From: Stenotrophomonas maltophilia | GTDB lineage: Bacteria; Pseudomonadota; Gammaproteobacteria; Xanthomonadales; Xanthomonadaceae | Assembly: GCF_025642255.1 (NCBI RefSeq) | Contig: NZ_CP106759.1 | Coordinates: 461,501 to 525,500, forward strand | Reading direction: 5' to 3' | DNA length: 64,000 nucleotides | In this document: piece by piece, positions 33,437 to 41,637 of the stretch | How positions within the stretch are numbered: the first letter of the stretch is position 1 | How the letters are laid out: each line of letters opens with the position of its first letter | Translations under genes and position numbers: made by a program | The notes under the pieces: generated by a model | Told to the model about the DNA's origin: nothing | What the model saw: only the letters and a program-made list of their open reading frames with translations | Database searches by the model: none

Positions 33437-36031
33437 GTGTCCTTCCACCGCCGTGCCGTTCTTCCGTTGCTGTTCGCCGTTGCCAGCGCAGTGTTCCCCG
33501 CGTTGTCGGCGCAGGCGCAGAGCGCCTATTTCTTCCCGCAGGCCAGCGAGGCCGGCGCGTTCGACAGCGCCATTCCCACGCCGGAGCAGTTCCTCGGCTA
33601 TCCGATCGGCAGCCGCTACACCCGCCACGACCAGTTGGTCGCCTATTTCGAGGAACTGGCCAGGCATTCGGACAGGATCCGCGTCCAGCACATTGGACGC
33701 AGCTATGAAGGCCGCCCCCTGCTGATTGCCACCATCACCGCGGCCAGCAACCAGGCGCGGTTGGAACAGATCCGCCAGCAGCACGCGACCCTGGTCGATC
33801 CGGCACAACCGCGCAGCGCAGCCGGTGACAGCCCGGTGGTGGTCTGGCTGGGCTACAGTGTGCACGGCAATGAAACCTCCAGCGGCGAAGCGGCGATGCT
33901 CACCGCCTATTACCTGGTGGCCAATCGCAGCAGTGAAACCCAGCAATGGCTGCAGCAGGCGGTGGTGCTGTTCGACCCGGCGCAGAATCCGGACGGACGC
34001 GACCGTGCCGCCAACTGGCACAACGCCTGGGCATCGGACCCGGCCTCGGCCGATCCGGCTGACAAGGAGCATGTCGAGCCGTTCCCGCAGGGCCGTACCA
34101 ACCATTACTTCACCGATCTCAACCGCGACTGGCTGGCGCTGACCCAGCAGGATTCGCGGCCAAAGGTGGCCGCCTTCCACCAGTGGTACCCGAACGTGCA
34201 GATCGACTTCCACGAGATGGGCAAGGACAGCACGTACTACTTCGAGCCTTCGCCGAAGAGCATGCACAGCCCGTTGATCCCGGCCGCCTCCTACGAGTTC
34301 AACAGGACGCTGGCCACGTACCACGCACAGGCGCTGGACGCACTGGGGTCGCTGTACTACACGGGGGAGAACTTCGACAACTTCTCGCCGGTGTATGGCT
34401 CGACCTATCCGGACTTCCATGGCGCGGTCGGTGTCACCGTCGAGCAGGCCAGTTCGCGGGGACGGGTGCAGGAGTCGGTGAACGGGCTGCTGACCTTCCC
34501 GTTCACCATTCGCAACCAGGTCGCCACCGGCCTGGGCACGGTGCGCGGTGCGGTGGCCGAGCGCAGTGGCCTGTTCGACCTGCAGAAGACCTTCTTCCAG
34601 AGCGCATTGAAGCAGGCCGCGCAGCAGCCGCAGAAGAGCTTCGTGTTCGGCGACGCGCATGATCCGGCGTTGACCCGGCGCCTGCTTGAACTGCTGCTGC
34701 TGCACCGGATCGAGGTACGCGCGCTGGACCGGGATGTCACCGTCGAGGGAAAGCGCTTCCAGGCAGGCAGTGCCTACGTGGTGCCCGTGCAGCAGGCGCA
34801 GTTCCGCCTGGTGCACTCGATCTTCGCCGAGACGCCGCCGATCAAGGGCGACGTGTTCTATGGCAGCACCAGCTACGCCATCGCGCCGGCCTACGGCGTG
34901 GCCTTCGCCGGCAGCCGCAGCCGCATCGACGGCGGTGCACAGGTGAGCGAGCTGCCGCCGCTGCAGGGCGCGGTCGTCGGCGGCCAGGCGGGGTTCGCCT
35001 ATGCCATCGACTGGCGTGACTACAACGCCAGCCGTGCGTTGGCCGAGCTGCAGGGCAGGGGATTGGCCGCGCGCGCTGCATTCCAGCCGTTCACCGCCGG
35101 AACCGCACAGGGCGACGTGGATTTCGCGGCCGGCAGCATCGTCATTCCCGTTGCCGGCCAGCCACTGCAGGGAGCGGCCCTGCTCGACGCGGTGGCCGCG
35201 GCGGCACGTGCTTCAGGCGTACAGGTGCATGCGTTGTCGAGTGGCCGCAGCCGCGAGGGCATCGATCTCGGCAGCGATGGCGTGAAGGCACTGCGCAAGC
35301 CGGCCGTGGCACTGGTGATGGGCGAAGGCGTGGCGGCCACCGAGATCGGATCGGCCTGGTTCCTGCTGGACCAGCACCTGCACCTGCCGGCCAGCAAGCT
35401 GGATCCGCAGCAGCTGGGCAAGGTTCCGCTGGATCGCTATACCACGCTCGTGTTGTCCGGTGGCACCTACAGCAGTGTCGATGCGACCGCGGTGGCCGTA
35501 CTGAAGCGCTGGGTGCAGGCCGGCGGCTCGCTGGTGACCTATGGCAGCGCGTCGAAGTGGGCGATCGAACAGAAGCTCGCCGATGGCGAGAAGACCGGCA
35601 AGGACGAAGAGGCCGGCGACGAATCCCGTCGCGCCTTCGGTGACCAGCGCGACATCGCTGCGATCGAGCGGGTGAGCGGCAACATCCTCAGCGCCGATGT
35701 CGATACCAGCCATCCCCTGGCGTTCGGCGTGCCGGGCCGGCAGCTGGCGGTGAACAAGGAAAACAGCGTGACGCTGCAGCCGAGTGCGAATCCGTTCTCG
35801 ACGGTGGTGCGCATCGACGCGTCACCCCGGGTCAACGGTTACCTGTCCGAGCGCAATCGTGCGCGGGTGGCAGGCAGTGCGTGGCTGCTGGTGTCGGCCC
35901 AGGGAAAGGGCAACGTGCTGCTGTTCGCCGATGATCCGGCACACCGCAAGTACTGGCATGGCACGGATCGACTGCTGATCAATGCGATCTTCTTCGGGAA
36001 TCTGGCGAATCCGGCGAAAGCACGCGGATGA
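33437..36031 (+). CDS. Exported M14-family zinc carboxypeptidase
   Basis: An 864-residue exported metallopeptidase starting at a GTG (MSFHRRAVLPLLFAVASAVF, cleavage near AQA). The M14 zinc site is H143-G-N-E146 in YSVHGNETSSGEA, with the third ligand H259 in VQIDFHEMGKDST. The peptidase domain covers about residues 60-400. The C-terminal half (about 520-850) contains a class I glutamine-amidotransferase-like or unknown domain with LVLSGGTYSSVDATAV. It is placed after a TonB-dependent receptor and is probably cotranscribed, suggesting peptide trimming and import. It ends before a terminator that faces the other way. Confidence 0.88.
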   Translation: MSFHRRAVLPLLFAVASAVFPALSAQAQSAYFFPQASEAGAFDSAIPTPEQFLGYPIGSRYTRHDQLVAYFEELARHSDRIRVQHIGRSYEGRPLLIATITAASNQARLEQIRQQHATLVDPAQPRSAAGDSPVVVWLGYSVHGNETSSGEAAMLTAYYLVANRSSETQQWLQQAVVLFDPAQNPDGRDRAANWHNAWASDPASADPADKEHVEPFPQGRTNHYFTDLNRDWLALTQQDSRPKVAAFHQWYPNVQIDFHEMGKDSTYYFEPSPKSMHSPLIPAASYEFNRTLATYHAQALDALGSLYYTGENFDNFSPVYGSTYPDFHGAVGVTVEQASSRGRVQESVNGLLTFPFTIRNQVATGLGTVRGAVAERSGLFDLQKTFFQSALKQAAQQPQKSFVFGDAHDPALTRRLLELLLLHRIEVRALDRDVTVEGKRFQAGSAYVVPVQQAQFRLVHSIFAETPPIKGDVFYGSTSYAIAPAYGVAFAGSRSRIDGGAQVSELPPLQGAVVGGQAGFAYAIDWRDYNASRALAELQGRGLAARAAFQPFTAGTAQGDVDFAAGSIVIPVAGQPLQGAALLDAVAAAARASGVQVHALSSGRSREGIDLGSDGVKALRKPAVALVMGEGVAATEIGSAWFLLDQHLHLPASKLDPQQLGKVPLDRYTTLVLSGGTYSSVDATAVAVLKRWVQAGGSLVTYGSASKWAIEQKLADGEKTGKDEEAGDESRRAFGDQRDIAAIERVSGNILSADVDTSHPLAFGVPGRQLAVNKENSVTLQPSANPFSTVVRIDASPRVNGYLSERNRARVAGSAWLLVSAQGKGNVLLFADDPAHRKYWHGTDRLLINAIFFGNLANPAKARG

Positions 36032-36063
36032 GGCGTCTGGCGCCTTGATTGATGCGCGGGCAA

Positions 36064-36093
36064 CAAAAAGGGACGGCGCGCCAGCGCCGTCCC
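36064..36093 (-). terminator. Intrinsic terminator for rhlE
   Basis: On the minus strand GGGACGGCGC and GCGCCGTCCC pair (10 bp, loop about 4) and are followed by TTTTTGTTG. It lies 50 bp after the rhlE stop and probably also limits readthrough from the converging peptidase gene. Confidence 0.82.
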
Positions 36094-36144
36094 CGATGTA
36101 AGGCCTCCCGCGCAGTGGGACGCCCTCATTCCTGTCAGTCAGGA

Positions 36145-37557
36145 TCAGCCGGCGCGACCGCCGCCGCCCTGGCCGCGGCCACGACCACCGCCGTTGCCGC
36201 CTCCGCCACGACGCTGGCCCTGACCAGCGCCGGCACGCTGCTGGCCGTTGCCACCGCCCTCACGACGGCCACCACCGGCCTTCTTCGGGCCGGCGTGGGC
36301 ATGGCGCGGCGCATCGCCGTGCGGACGTCGCGCGTGGCTCTTGCGCGGGGCGCGCTCGCCGGTGTCGTGCTCGGCCTTGCCCGGTGCACTGTTGCCCCAG
36401 CGGATCGGCACCTGCAGCTCGAAGCCCGGCACATCGCGGATGTCCATGTCGCGTCCGAGCAGGCGCACGATTGCGCGCAGCAGCTTGACCTCGTCCTGCG
36501 CCACCAGCGAGATCGCCTGGCCGGTGGAGCCGTTGCGGCCGGTGCGGCCGATGCGGTGCACGTAATCCTCGGCGACCATCGGCAGGTCGAAGTTGATCAC
36601 CTTCGGCAGCTCGTTGATGTCGATGCCGCGTGCCGCGATGTCGGTGGCCACCAGCACGGTCACGCGACCGGCCTTGAAGTCACCCAGCGCACGCAGGCGC
36701 TGGCCCTGGCTCTTGTTGCCATGGATCGCCGCGGTCTTGATGCCCGACTTCTCCAGGAACGCGGCCAGCTTGTCGCTGCCGTGCTTGGTCCGCGCGAACA
36801 CCAGGGTCTGCTCACGGCTGTCCTGTGCCAGCAGGTGCAGCAGCAGGTCGCGCTTGCGGCCGGCGTCGACCGGATGCACGCGATGGGTGATGGTCTCGGC
36901 CACGGTGTTCTTCGGCGTCACCTGGATCTGTTCCGGGTTGCGCATGAACTCCAGCGCCAGCTGGCGGATGTTGTCCTCGAACGTGGCCGAGAACAGCAGG
37001 GTCTGACGGTTCTGCTTGGGCAGCTTGGCCAGGATGCGCTTGATCGACGGCAGGAAGCCCATGTCCAGCATGCGGTCGGCTTCGTCCAGCACCAGCAGTT
37101 CGATGCCGGACAGGTCGATGCTGCGACGCTCCAGGTGATCGATCAGGCGGCCCGGGCAGGCCACCAGCAGGTCCACGCCACGGCGCAGGATGTCCAGCTG
37201 GTTGCCCATGCCGACGCCGCCGTAGATGCAGGCGCTGGGGATGCGCAGATACTTGCTGTAGCCGCGCAGGCTGTCATGCACCTGGGTGGCCAGCTCGCGG
37301 GTCGGGGCCAGGATCAGCGCGCGCGGCTTGCGCGGGCCACCGCCACGCACTTCCTGCGGCGCGGTGCCCAGATGCTGCAGCAGCGGCAGGCCGAAGGCTG
37401 CGGTCTTGCCGGTGCCGGTCTGTGCGCCGGCCAGCAGGTCGCGACCGGCCAGCGCCAGCGGGATCGCCTGCTGCTGGATCGGGGTCGGGTTTTCGTAGCC
37501 CTGCTCGGCCAGCGCACGCAGCAGGAAGGGCGCCAGGCCCAGCGATTCAAAAGACAT
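36145..37557 (-). CDS. rhlE: DEAD-box RNA helicase RhlE
   Basis: A 470-residue helicase. Q-motif region GYENPTPIQQQAIPL, motif I AQTGTGKTAA, motif Ia PTRELATQ, motif II VLDEADRMLD, motif III SATF, motif V VATDIAARGIDI and motif VI HRIGRTGRNG are all intact. The C-terminal 85 residues are a disordered, basic, Arg/Gly-rich tail (GGGRREGGGNGQQ), typical of RhlE and RNA-binding. It unwinds structured RNA in ribosome assembly and cold adaptation. It is preceded by a long non-coding gap of 878 bp, so a regulated 5' leader is possible. Confidence 0.95.
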   Translation of the reverse strand: MSFESLGLAPFLLRALAEQGYENPTPIQQQAIPLALAGRDLLAGAQTGTGKTAAFGLPLLQHLGTAPQEVRGGGPRKPRALILAPTRELATQVHDSLRGYSKYLRIPSACIYGGVGMGNQLDILRRGVDLLVACPGRLIDHLERRSIDLSGIELLVLDEADRMLDMGFLPSIKRILAKLPKQNRQTLLFSATFEDNIRQLALEFMRNPEQIQVTPKNTVAETITHRVHPVDAGRKRDLLLHLLAQDSREQTLVFARTKHGSDKLAAFLEKSGIKTAAIHGNKSQGQRLRALGDFKAGRVTVLVATDIAARGIDINELPKVINFDLPMVAEDYVHRIGRTGRNGSTGQAISLVAQDEVKLLRAIVRLLGRDMDIRDVPGFELQVPIRWGNSAPGKAEHDTGERAPRKSHARRPHGDAPRHAHAGPKKAGGGRREGGGNGQQRAGAGQGQRRGGGGNGGGRGRGQGGGGRAG

Positions 37558-37851
37558 CGAGTGTGCTCCAAGTACAAGAAACGCCTGTCCGAATGGACAG
37601 ACGGGGGCAGATCAAACTGATCGGCTGACTCGGAGCGTTCCCGTGAACCGCGCTGCGAGAATTGGGTGCAGCCGGCACGAAGCGCAGGCTGGAATGCGTG
37701 ACGAACGGCGTCGGAGTGGGGGCGGGCGAAGAGGGCGGACCCTGGTCGCCGGCGATCCCGGAGGGAAACGGACGGCCGCTGCAGACTCCGCAAGTCTAAA
37801 CGATGTTTGAGACTTCACGCAAAAAGGCCTGTTCAGGTAAGGGTTCTCTCT
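37558..37851. other. Upstream region of rhlE, no gene
   Basis: This 294-bp stretch holds the rhlE promoter and leader (minus strand). A small dyad CTGTCC-GAAT-GGACAG (37588-37603) lies 30-46 bp before the start codon, in the leader. No reading frame resembles a known protein and no other structured element was recognised. Confidence 0.6.
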
Positions 37852-37925
37852 GCAGGGCTGCGCCCTGCACCCGCAGAGGCCGAAGCCACGTCAACGTCAA
37901 CGTCAAAAGCGGGCTTCCTGAAGGT

Positions 37926-38029
37926 AGGCGGGGTGGGTCCGGTTGCGGGAGACGCCGTAAACCCGTCCCTGGGGGCTTGGCCGCGGCATCCATGCCGCGG
38001 ACACTCCCGCAACCGGACCCACCCCGCCT
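37926..38029. repeat. Long hairpin, family 2, copy 1
   Basis: A perfect 26-bp stem (37926-37951 with 38004-38029) beginning AGGCGGGGTGGGTCC encloses a 52-base loop (37952-38003). The loop starts ACGCCGTAAACCCGTCCC and contains an inner hairpin CCGCGGC-ATCCAT-GCCGCGG (37981-38000). Confidence 0.88.
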
Positions 38030-38098
38030 TCGACAGTTTCCTGCGAACTGGCGGAACGGATCTGACCCCCGTTTGGATTTCGATATCCGGAAGATTTC

Positions 38099-38121
38099 AT
38101 CCACGCCTGGCGTGGATCTAC
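38099..38121. repeat. SMAG-type REP hairpin, ATCCACGC variant
   Basis: ATCCACGC-CTG-GCGTGGAT followed by CTAC (minus strand: GTAG then the hairpin). It has the GTAG tetranucleotide plus palindrome architecture of the REP family but a different stem sequence from the CGCCGGGC type found elsewhere in the window. Confidence 0.75.
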
Positions 38122-38149
38122 CGACCGTCACCGGGAAACTGTCAAAGGT

Positions 38150-38247
38150 GGGGCGGTGTGGGCGGGCAGGACCGTTGGCGCCATGGATGGCGCCATCGAG
38201 CCCCCAGGGATGGGTTTACGGCGTGTCCTGCCCGCCCACACCGCCCC
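38150..38247. repeat. Long hairpin, family 2, copy 2 (inverted)
   Basis: A perfect 23-bp stem (38150-38172 with 38225-38247) beginning GGGGCGGTGTGGGCG encloses a 52-base loop (38173-38224). Read on the minus strand, the loop starts ACGCCGTAAACCCATCCC, as in copy 1, and has an inner hairpin TGGCGCC-ATCCAT-GGCGCCA. The outer and inner stem sequences differ from copy 1 while pairing is kept. Confidence 0.88.
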
Positions 38248-38435
38248 GCCAAATCCGCAGACAACCCAGAGCCGGCTGTTGCCATTGACGTTGCCCTGGC
38301 TTGAAGCAGGTGCAGGGCGCAGCCCTGCCTGACCCCCGCTACGGTAGGGTGGAGCGATGCGGCGCTGCAGCTTGGCGCCGCCCCATATTTGATTACACTT
38401 GAAACTTGTTTGCCCATGACTCCGGACACCCACCC

Positions 38436-39425
38436 ATGAAGCTTGGTTCTTTGAAGGAAGGCGGCCGCGACGGCACCCTGATCGTCGTCTCGCGTGATCT
38501 GCGCCACGGCGTCCGTGCCACCGGCATCGCCGCCACCCTGCAGCAGGCCCTGGAGGACTGGAGCCGCGTCGCGCCGCGCCTGAACGCGCTCTACGAATCA
38601 CTGAACGCCGGTGACGCCGATGGCGTGTTCGACCTGGACCCGCAGACGCTGGCGGCGCCCCTGCCGCGCGCCTATGAATTCGTCGATGGCAGCGCCTACC
38701 TGCCGCACGTCGAGCGCGTCCGCCGCGCCCGCGGCGCCGAGGTTCCGGAAAGCTTCTACACCGACCCGCTGATGTACCAGGCCACCAGTGCCGGTTTCTA
38801 CGGCCCCCGCGACGCGGTGAAGGTGGTCAGCGAGGAGTACGGCATCGATCTGGAAGCCGAACTGGTGGTCATCACCGACGACGTGCCGATGGCGGTCACT
38901 CCGGAGCAGGCCGCCGGCCACATCCAGCTGGTGGGTCTGGTCAACGACGTTTCGCTGCGCAACCTGATTCCGGGCGAGCTGGCCAAGGGCTTCGGCTTCC
39001 TGCAGTCCAAGCCGCGCTCGGCACTGTCGCCGGTGTTCGTCACCCCTGACGAACTGGGTGACGCCTGGCAGGACAACAAGGTGCACCTGCCGCTGGTCAC
39101 CCACATCAATGGTGCGTGGTTCGGTGCGCCAGAGGCAGGCGTGGACATGCAGTTCAACTTCGCCCAGCTGGTGGCGCATGCGGCCAGGACCCGTCCGCTG
39201 GGCGCCGGCACCATCGTGGGATCGGGCACCATCGCCAACGAGGACACCAGCAAGGGCGCTTCGTGCTTTGCCGAGCAGCGCACCGTGGAAACCCTGCGCG
39301 ACGGCAAGCCGAGCACACCATTCATGTCGTTCGGCGACGTGGTGCGGATTGAAATGTTCGACGCCGCCGGCAACAGCATCTTCGGTGCGATCGAGCAGCG
39401 CATCGAGCAGGCGGCCAGGCCCTGA
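38436..39425 (+). CDS. Fumarylacetoacetate hydrolase family protein
   Basis: A 329-residue enzyme of the FAH superfamily. The N-terminal part (MKLGSLKEGGRDGTLIVVSR) leads into the FAH fold with ESFYTDPLMYQATSAGF, GIDLEAELVVITDDVPM, GLVNDVSLRNLIPGELAKGFGF and GTIVGSGTIANED, which carry the divalent metal and substrate residues. It would cleave fumarylacetoacetate to fumarate and acetoacetate, the last step of tyrosine/homogentisate catabolism. The immediate downstream maiA gene (2-bp gap) supports this pathway. The start at 38436 gives the family length. Confidence 0.9.
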   Translation: MKLGSLKEGGRDGTLIVVSRDLRHGVRATGIAATLQQALEDWSRVAPRLNALYESLNAGDADGVFDLDPQTLAAPLPRAYEFVDGSAYLPHVERVRRARGAEVPESFYTDPLMYQATSAGFYGPRDAVKVVSEEYGIDLEAELVVITDDVPMAVTPEQAAGHIQLVGLVNDVSLRNLIPGELAKGFGFLQSKPRSALSPVFVTPDELGDAWQDNKVHLPLVTHINGAWFGAPEAGVDMQFNFAQLVAHAARTRPLGAGTIVGSGTIANEDTSKGASCFAEQRTVETLRDGKPSTPFMSFGDVVRIEMFDAAGNSIFGAIEQRIEQAARP

Positions 39426-39427
39426 GG

Positions 39428-40108
39428 ATGGAGGCGGCGATGGAAATCCCGGTCGACGACGGCATCGTGCTGTACACCTACTGGCGATCCAGCGCCGCCT
39501 ACCGCGTGCGCATCGGCCTGGAGCTGAAGGGCCTGCGCTGGGAGGCGCGACCGGTTCATCTGCTGCGTGACGGTGGTGAACAGCACGGCGAAGCCTATCG
39601 CGCCCTCAATCCGCAGGAGCGGGTGCCGACCCTGCTGCACGATGGGCAGGTGCTGACCCAGTCGCTGGCGATCCTGGAGTATCTGGACGAACGTTTTCCG
39701 CAGACGCCGCTGCTGCCGGCCGATGCGGCCGGCCGCGCCCGCGTGCGTGCGCTGGCGCAGCTGGTCGCCTGCGACATCCATCCGCTGAACAACCTGCGGG
39801 TGATGCAGCATCTGGAACGCGGCCTGCACCTGTCCGCCGAGGTCCGCACCCAGTGGACGCTGCAGTGGATCGCCGAAGGCTTTGCGGCCCTGGAAACCCT
39901 GCTGGCCGGGAGCAGCGACACCGGCACCTTCTGCCATGGCGACCGGCCCGGCCTGGCCGACATCTGTCTGCTGCCACAGGTGTACAACGCACATCGCTTT
40001 GGTCTGGATCTGTCGCCGTATCCGACCCTGCGCCGCATCGAAGCCGCCTGCCAGGCGCTGGACGCATTCGAGCGTGCGCGCCCCGAAAACCAGGTCGACG
40101 CGGCCTGA
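39428..40108 (+). CDS. maiA: Maleylacetoacetate isomerase
   Basis: A 226-residue zeta-class glutathione transferase. The N-terminal thioredoxin-fold domain has TYWRSSAAYRVRIGLELKG (in place of the common SSCSWRVR motif, the cysteine being alanine), LNPQERVPTLLHDGQVLTQS and AILEYLDERFP; the C-terminal domain is helical with DIHPLNNLRVMQHL, which is diagnostic for the zeta class. It isomerises maleylacetoacetate to fumarylacetoacetate with glutathione. Start may be at 39428 or at an ATG four codons later (39440). It is cotranscribed with the upstream FAH gene. Confidence 0.92.
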   Translation: MEAAMEIPVDDGIVLYTYWRSSAAYRVRIGLELKGLRWEARPVHLLRDGGEQHGEAYRALNPQERVPTLLHDGQVLTQSLAILEYLDERFPQTPLLPADAAGRARVRALAQLVACDIHPLNNLRVMQHLERGLHLSAEVRTQWTLQWIAEGFAALETLLAGSSDTGTFCHGDRPGLADICLLPQVYNAHRFGLDLSPYPTLRRIEAACQALDAFERARPENQVDAA

Positions 40109-40121
40109 TTGCCGCTGCGAT

Positions 40122-40144
40122 CGCCGGGCATGGTCCGGCGCTAC
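40122..40144. repeat. SMAG-like REP hairpin at the 3' end of the UdgX gene
   Basis: CGCCGGGCATGGTCCGGCG followed by CTAC, one mismatch in the stem. On the minus strand the GTAG of the repeat supplies the TAG stop codon of the DUF4130-UdgX gene. Confidence 0.75.
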
Positions 40145-41637
40145 CCCTCGCTGGTTGGTGGCAGCGCGGGGCGACGCCCTGTGGATTCCGCATCCCCGAT
40201 GAGCAACTGCCGCAGGTCATCGCGGAACAGCCGGTAGGCGTCTTCTCGACGGACCTCGTCGGCCTGCCGCAACACCCATGCGGGATGCACCGTGGCAGAG
40301 CCACGGGTGCCATCCGGCAGGGTGTGCCAACGGGCGCGATCACGCGTCAGGCTGAAATGGCTGCCGAACACCGCCGACGCCGCCGTTGCGCCCAGGCACA
40401 CGATGATCTCCGGCCGCACCCGCTCGATCTCGCCGAGCAGCCACGGACGGCAGGCCTGCACATGGCGGCCCTGCGGACGTTTGTGCAGGCGCACCTTGCC
40501 GCGCCTCTCGTGGTGGAAATGCTTCACTGCGTTGGTCAGGTACAGCGTGGAGCGGGCGATACCCAGCTCGGAGAGGGCACGGTCCAGCAGCGCGCCGGCA
40601 GGTCCCGCGAAGGGGCGTCCGCACAGGTCCTCGGTGTCGCCCGGCTGTTCGCCGACCAGCATCACCCGTGCATCGCCAGGCCCTTCACCGAACACCACCT
40701 GCGTGGTGGACTCCCACAGGGGGCACTGCCGGCAGCCCGCTGCCTGGCGCTGCAGGGTAGCCAGATCACTGGAGGGTGAGGGGACCGGGGATGTCGCCTG
40801 CCGCGATGGAATCCGCCGCTGGGGTGGCTGCGCCGGGCGATCGTGCATGGCCTGCACGCGGTCGCCAGCATCGCGGATCAGCCCGGGCAGCAGCTGCGCC
40901 TCGGGCAGGTGCCGCCAGTACCGGGCAGGCATCTCCTGCTGCATCATCCGCGTGTTGAGGCGTGCGGGATTGAAGATGCTTGCGTAGTAGGTCTGCCAGA
41001 GCGTCTCGCGTGCGTCCTCCGCCGGCGCCTGCTCGCGGTGCCCGCCAGCGCCGAAGGACAGCGCCTGGCCATCCCAGTGCACGCTCCGGTAGGGGGTGAG
41101 GATGGCCCAGCGCATGCCAGCGAAGCGGCGTGCGAAGAACGCCGCGACCCGGTCGACGATCCGATGCTGCGGCTCGAACCATGCGATGAAGGCATCCTGC
41201 TCGCCGGGGATCTCGCGGAAGCGCACGAACGCCTTCATCTTGTGCGTGTCGCGGCGGACCGCCTGCGCCATCGTCATCGCGCGCAGCACATCGGCGTCGG
41301 TTGGATTGGAGAGCAGCGCGCGCTCGCCGTGCACGATCCGCCACAGCAGCCGGTACAGCAGTGGCATCGGCTGCGCATCGGCATGGCACAGGCAGGTGGA
41401 GGCCAGCTCAAGGAACGCACTCGGCACATGTGGCACGGAGGGCGTTTCCAGAAGCGGGGCCTGGGTCGCTGCAGGAGCATCCAGCAACGACCCGGCGCTG
41501 CTTTCCAACCAGTCCAGCTGCTCGGGCGACAGTCCGCGCAGCAGCGCTTCGCGCGCTGCACCCCGCCAGGCATCGAGCGACCACGGGGGATCGACCCGCA
41601 GCGACCAGCGCTGGGCGTCAGGCCGCCGGCGGTGCAT
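40141..41637 (-). CDS. DUF4130-UdgX fusion, uracil-DNA-binding repair protein
   Basis: A 498-residue fusion. Residues about 15-250 resemble the DUF4130 (TIGR03915-type) putative DNA metabolism domain (LLYRLLWRIVHGERALLSNP, THKMKAFVRFREIPGEQDAF, FFARRFAGMRWAILTPYRS). Residues about 290-485 are a family 4-like uracil-DNA glycosylase of the UdgX group: CRQCPLW, VGEQPGDTEDLCGRPFAGPA, NAVKHFHHE and the R-loop GKVRLHKRP with H385 at the position of the histidine that, in characterised UdgX, becomes covalently linked to DNA. Four cysteines fit an Fe-S cluster. It overlaps the upstream radical SAM gene by 20 bp, so it is coupled to it. Confidence 0.88.
   Translation of the reverse strand: MHRRRPDAQRWSLRVDPPWSLDAWRGAAREALLRGLSPEQLDWLESSAGSLLDAPAATQAPLLETPSVPHVPSAFLELASTCLCHADAQPMPLLYRLLWRIVHGERALLSNPTDADVLRAMTMAQAVRRDTHKMKAFVRFREIPGEQDAFIAWFEPQHRIVDRVAAFFARRFAGMRWAILTPYRSVHWDGQALSFGAGGHREQAPAEDARETLWQTYYASIFNPARLNTRMMQQEMPARYWRHLPEAQLLPGLIRDAGDRVQAMHDRPAQPPQRRIPSRQATSPVPSPSSDLATLQRQAAGCRQCPLWESTTQVVFGEGPGDARVMLVGEQPGDTEDLCGRPFAGPAGALLDRALSELGIARSTLYLTNAVKHFHHERRGKVRLHKRPQGRHVQACRPWLLGEIERVRPEIIVCLGATAASAVFGSHFSLTRDRARWHTLPDGTRGSATVHPAWVLRQADEVRREDAYRLFRDDLRQLLIGDAESTGRRPALPPTSEG

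Larger units (their letters stand above)
37852..38328. repeat. Composite palindromic block (477 bp)
   Basis: A non-coding block with inverted symmetry. The outer arms are a perfect 20-bp inverted repeat, GCAGGGCTGCGCCCTGCACC (37852-37871) and GGTGCAGGGCGCAGCCCTGC (38309-38328), and near them CAACGTCAA occurs on both sides in opposite sense. Inside are two long hairpins in opposite orientation (37926-38029 and 38150-38247), and in the middle GACAGTTTCC (38032-38041) faces GGAAACTGTC (38133-38142). A SMAG-type hairpin sits off-centre at 38099-38121. There is no sign of a gene. Confidence 0.85.
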
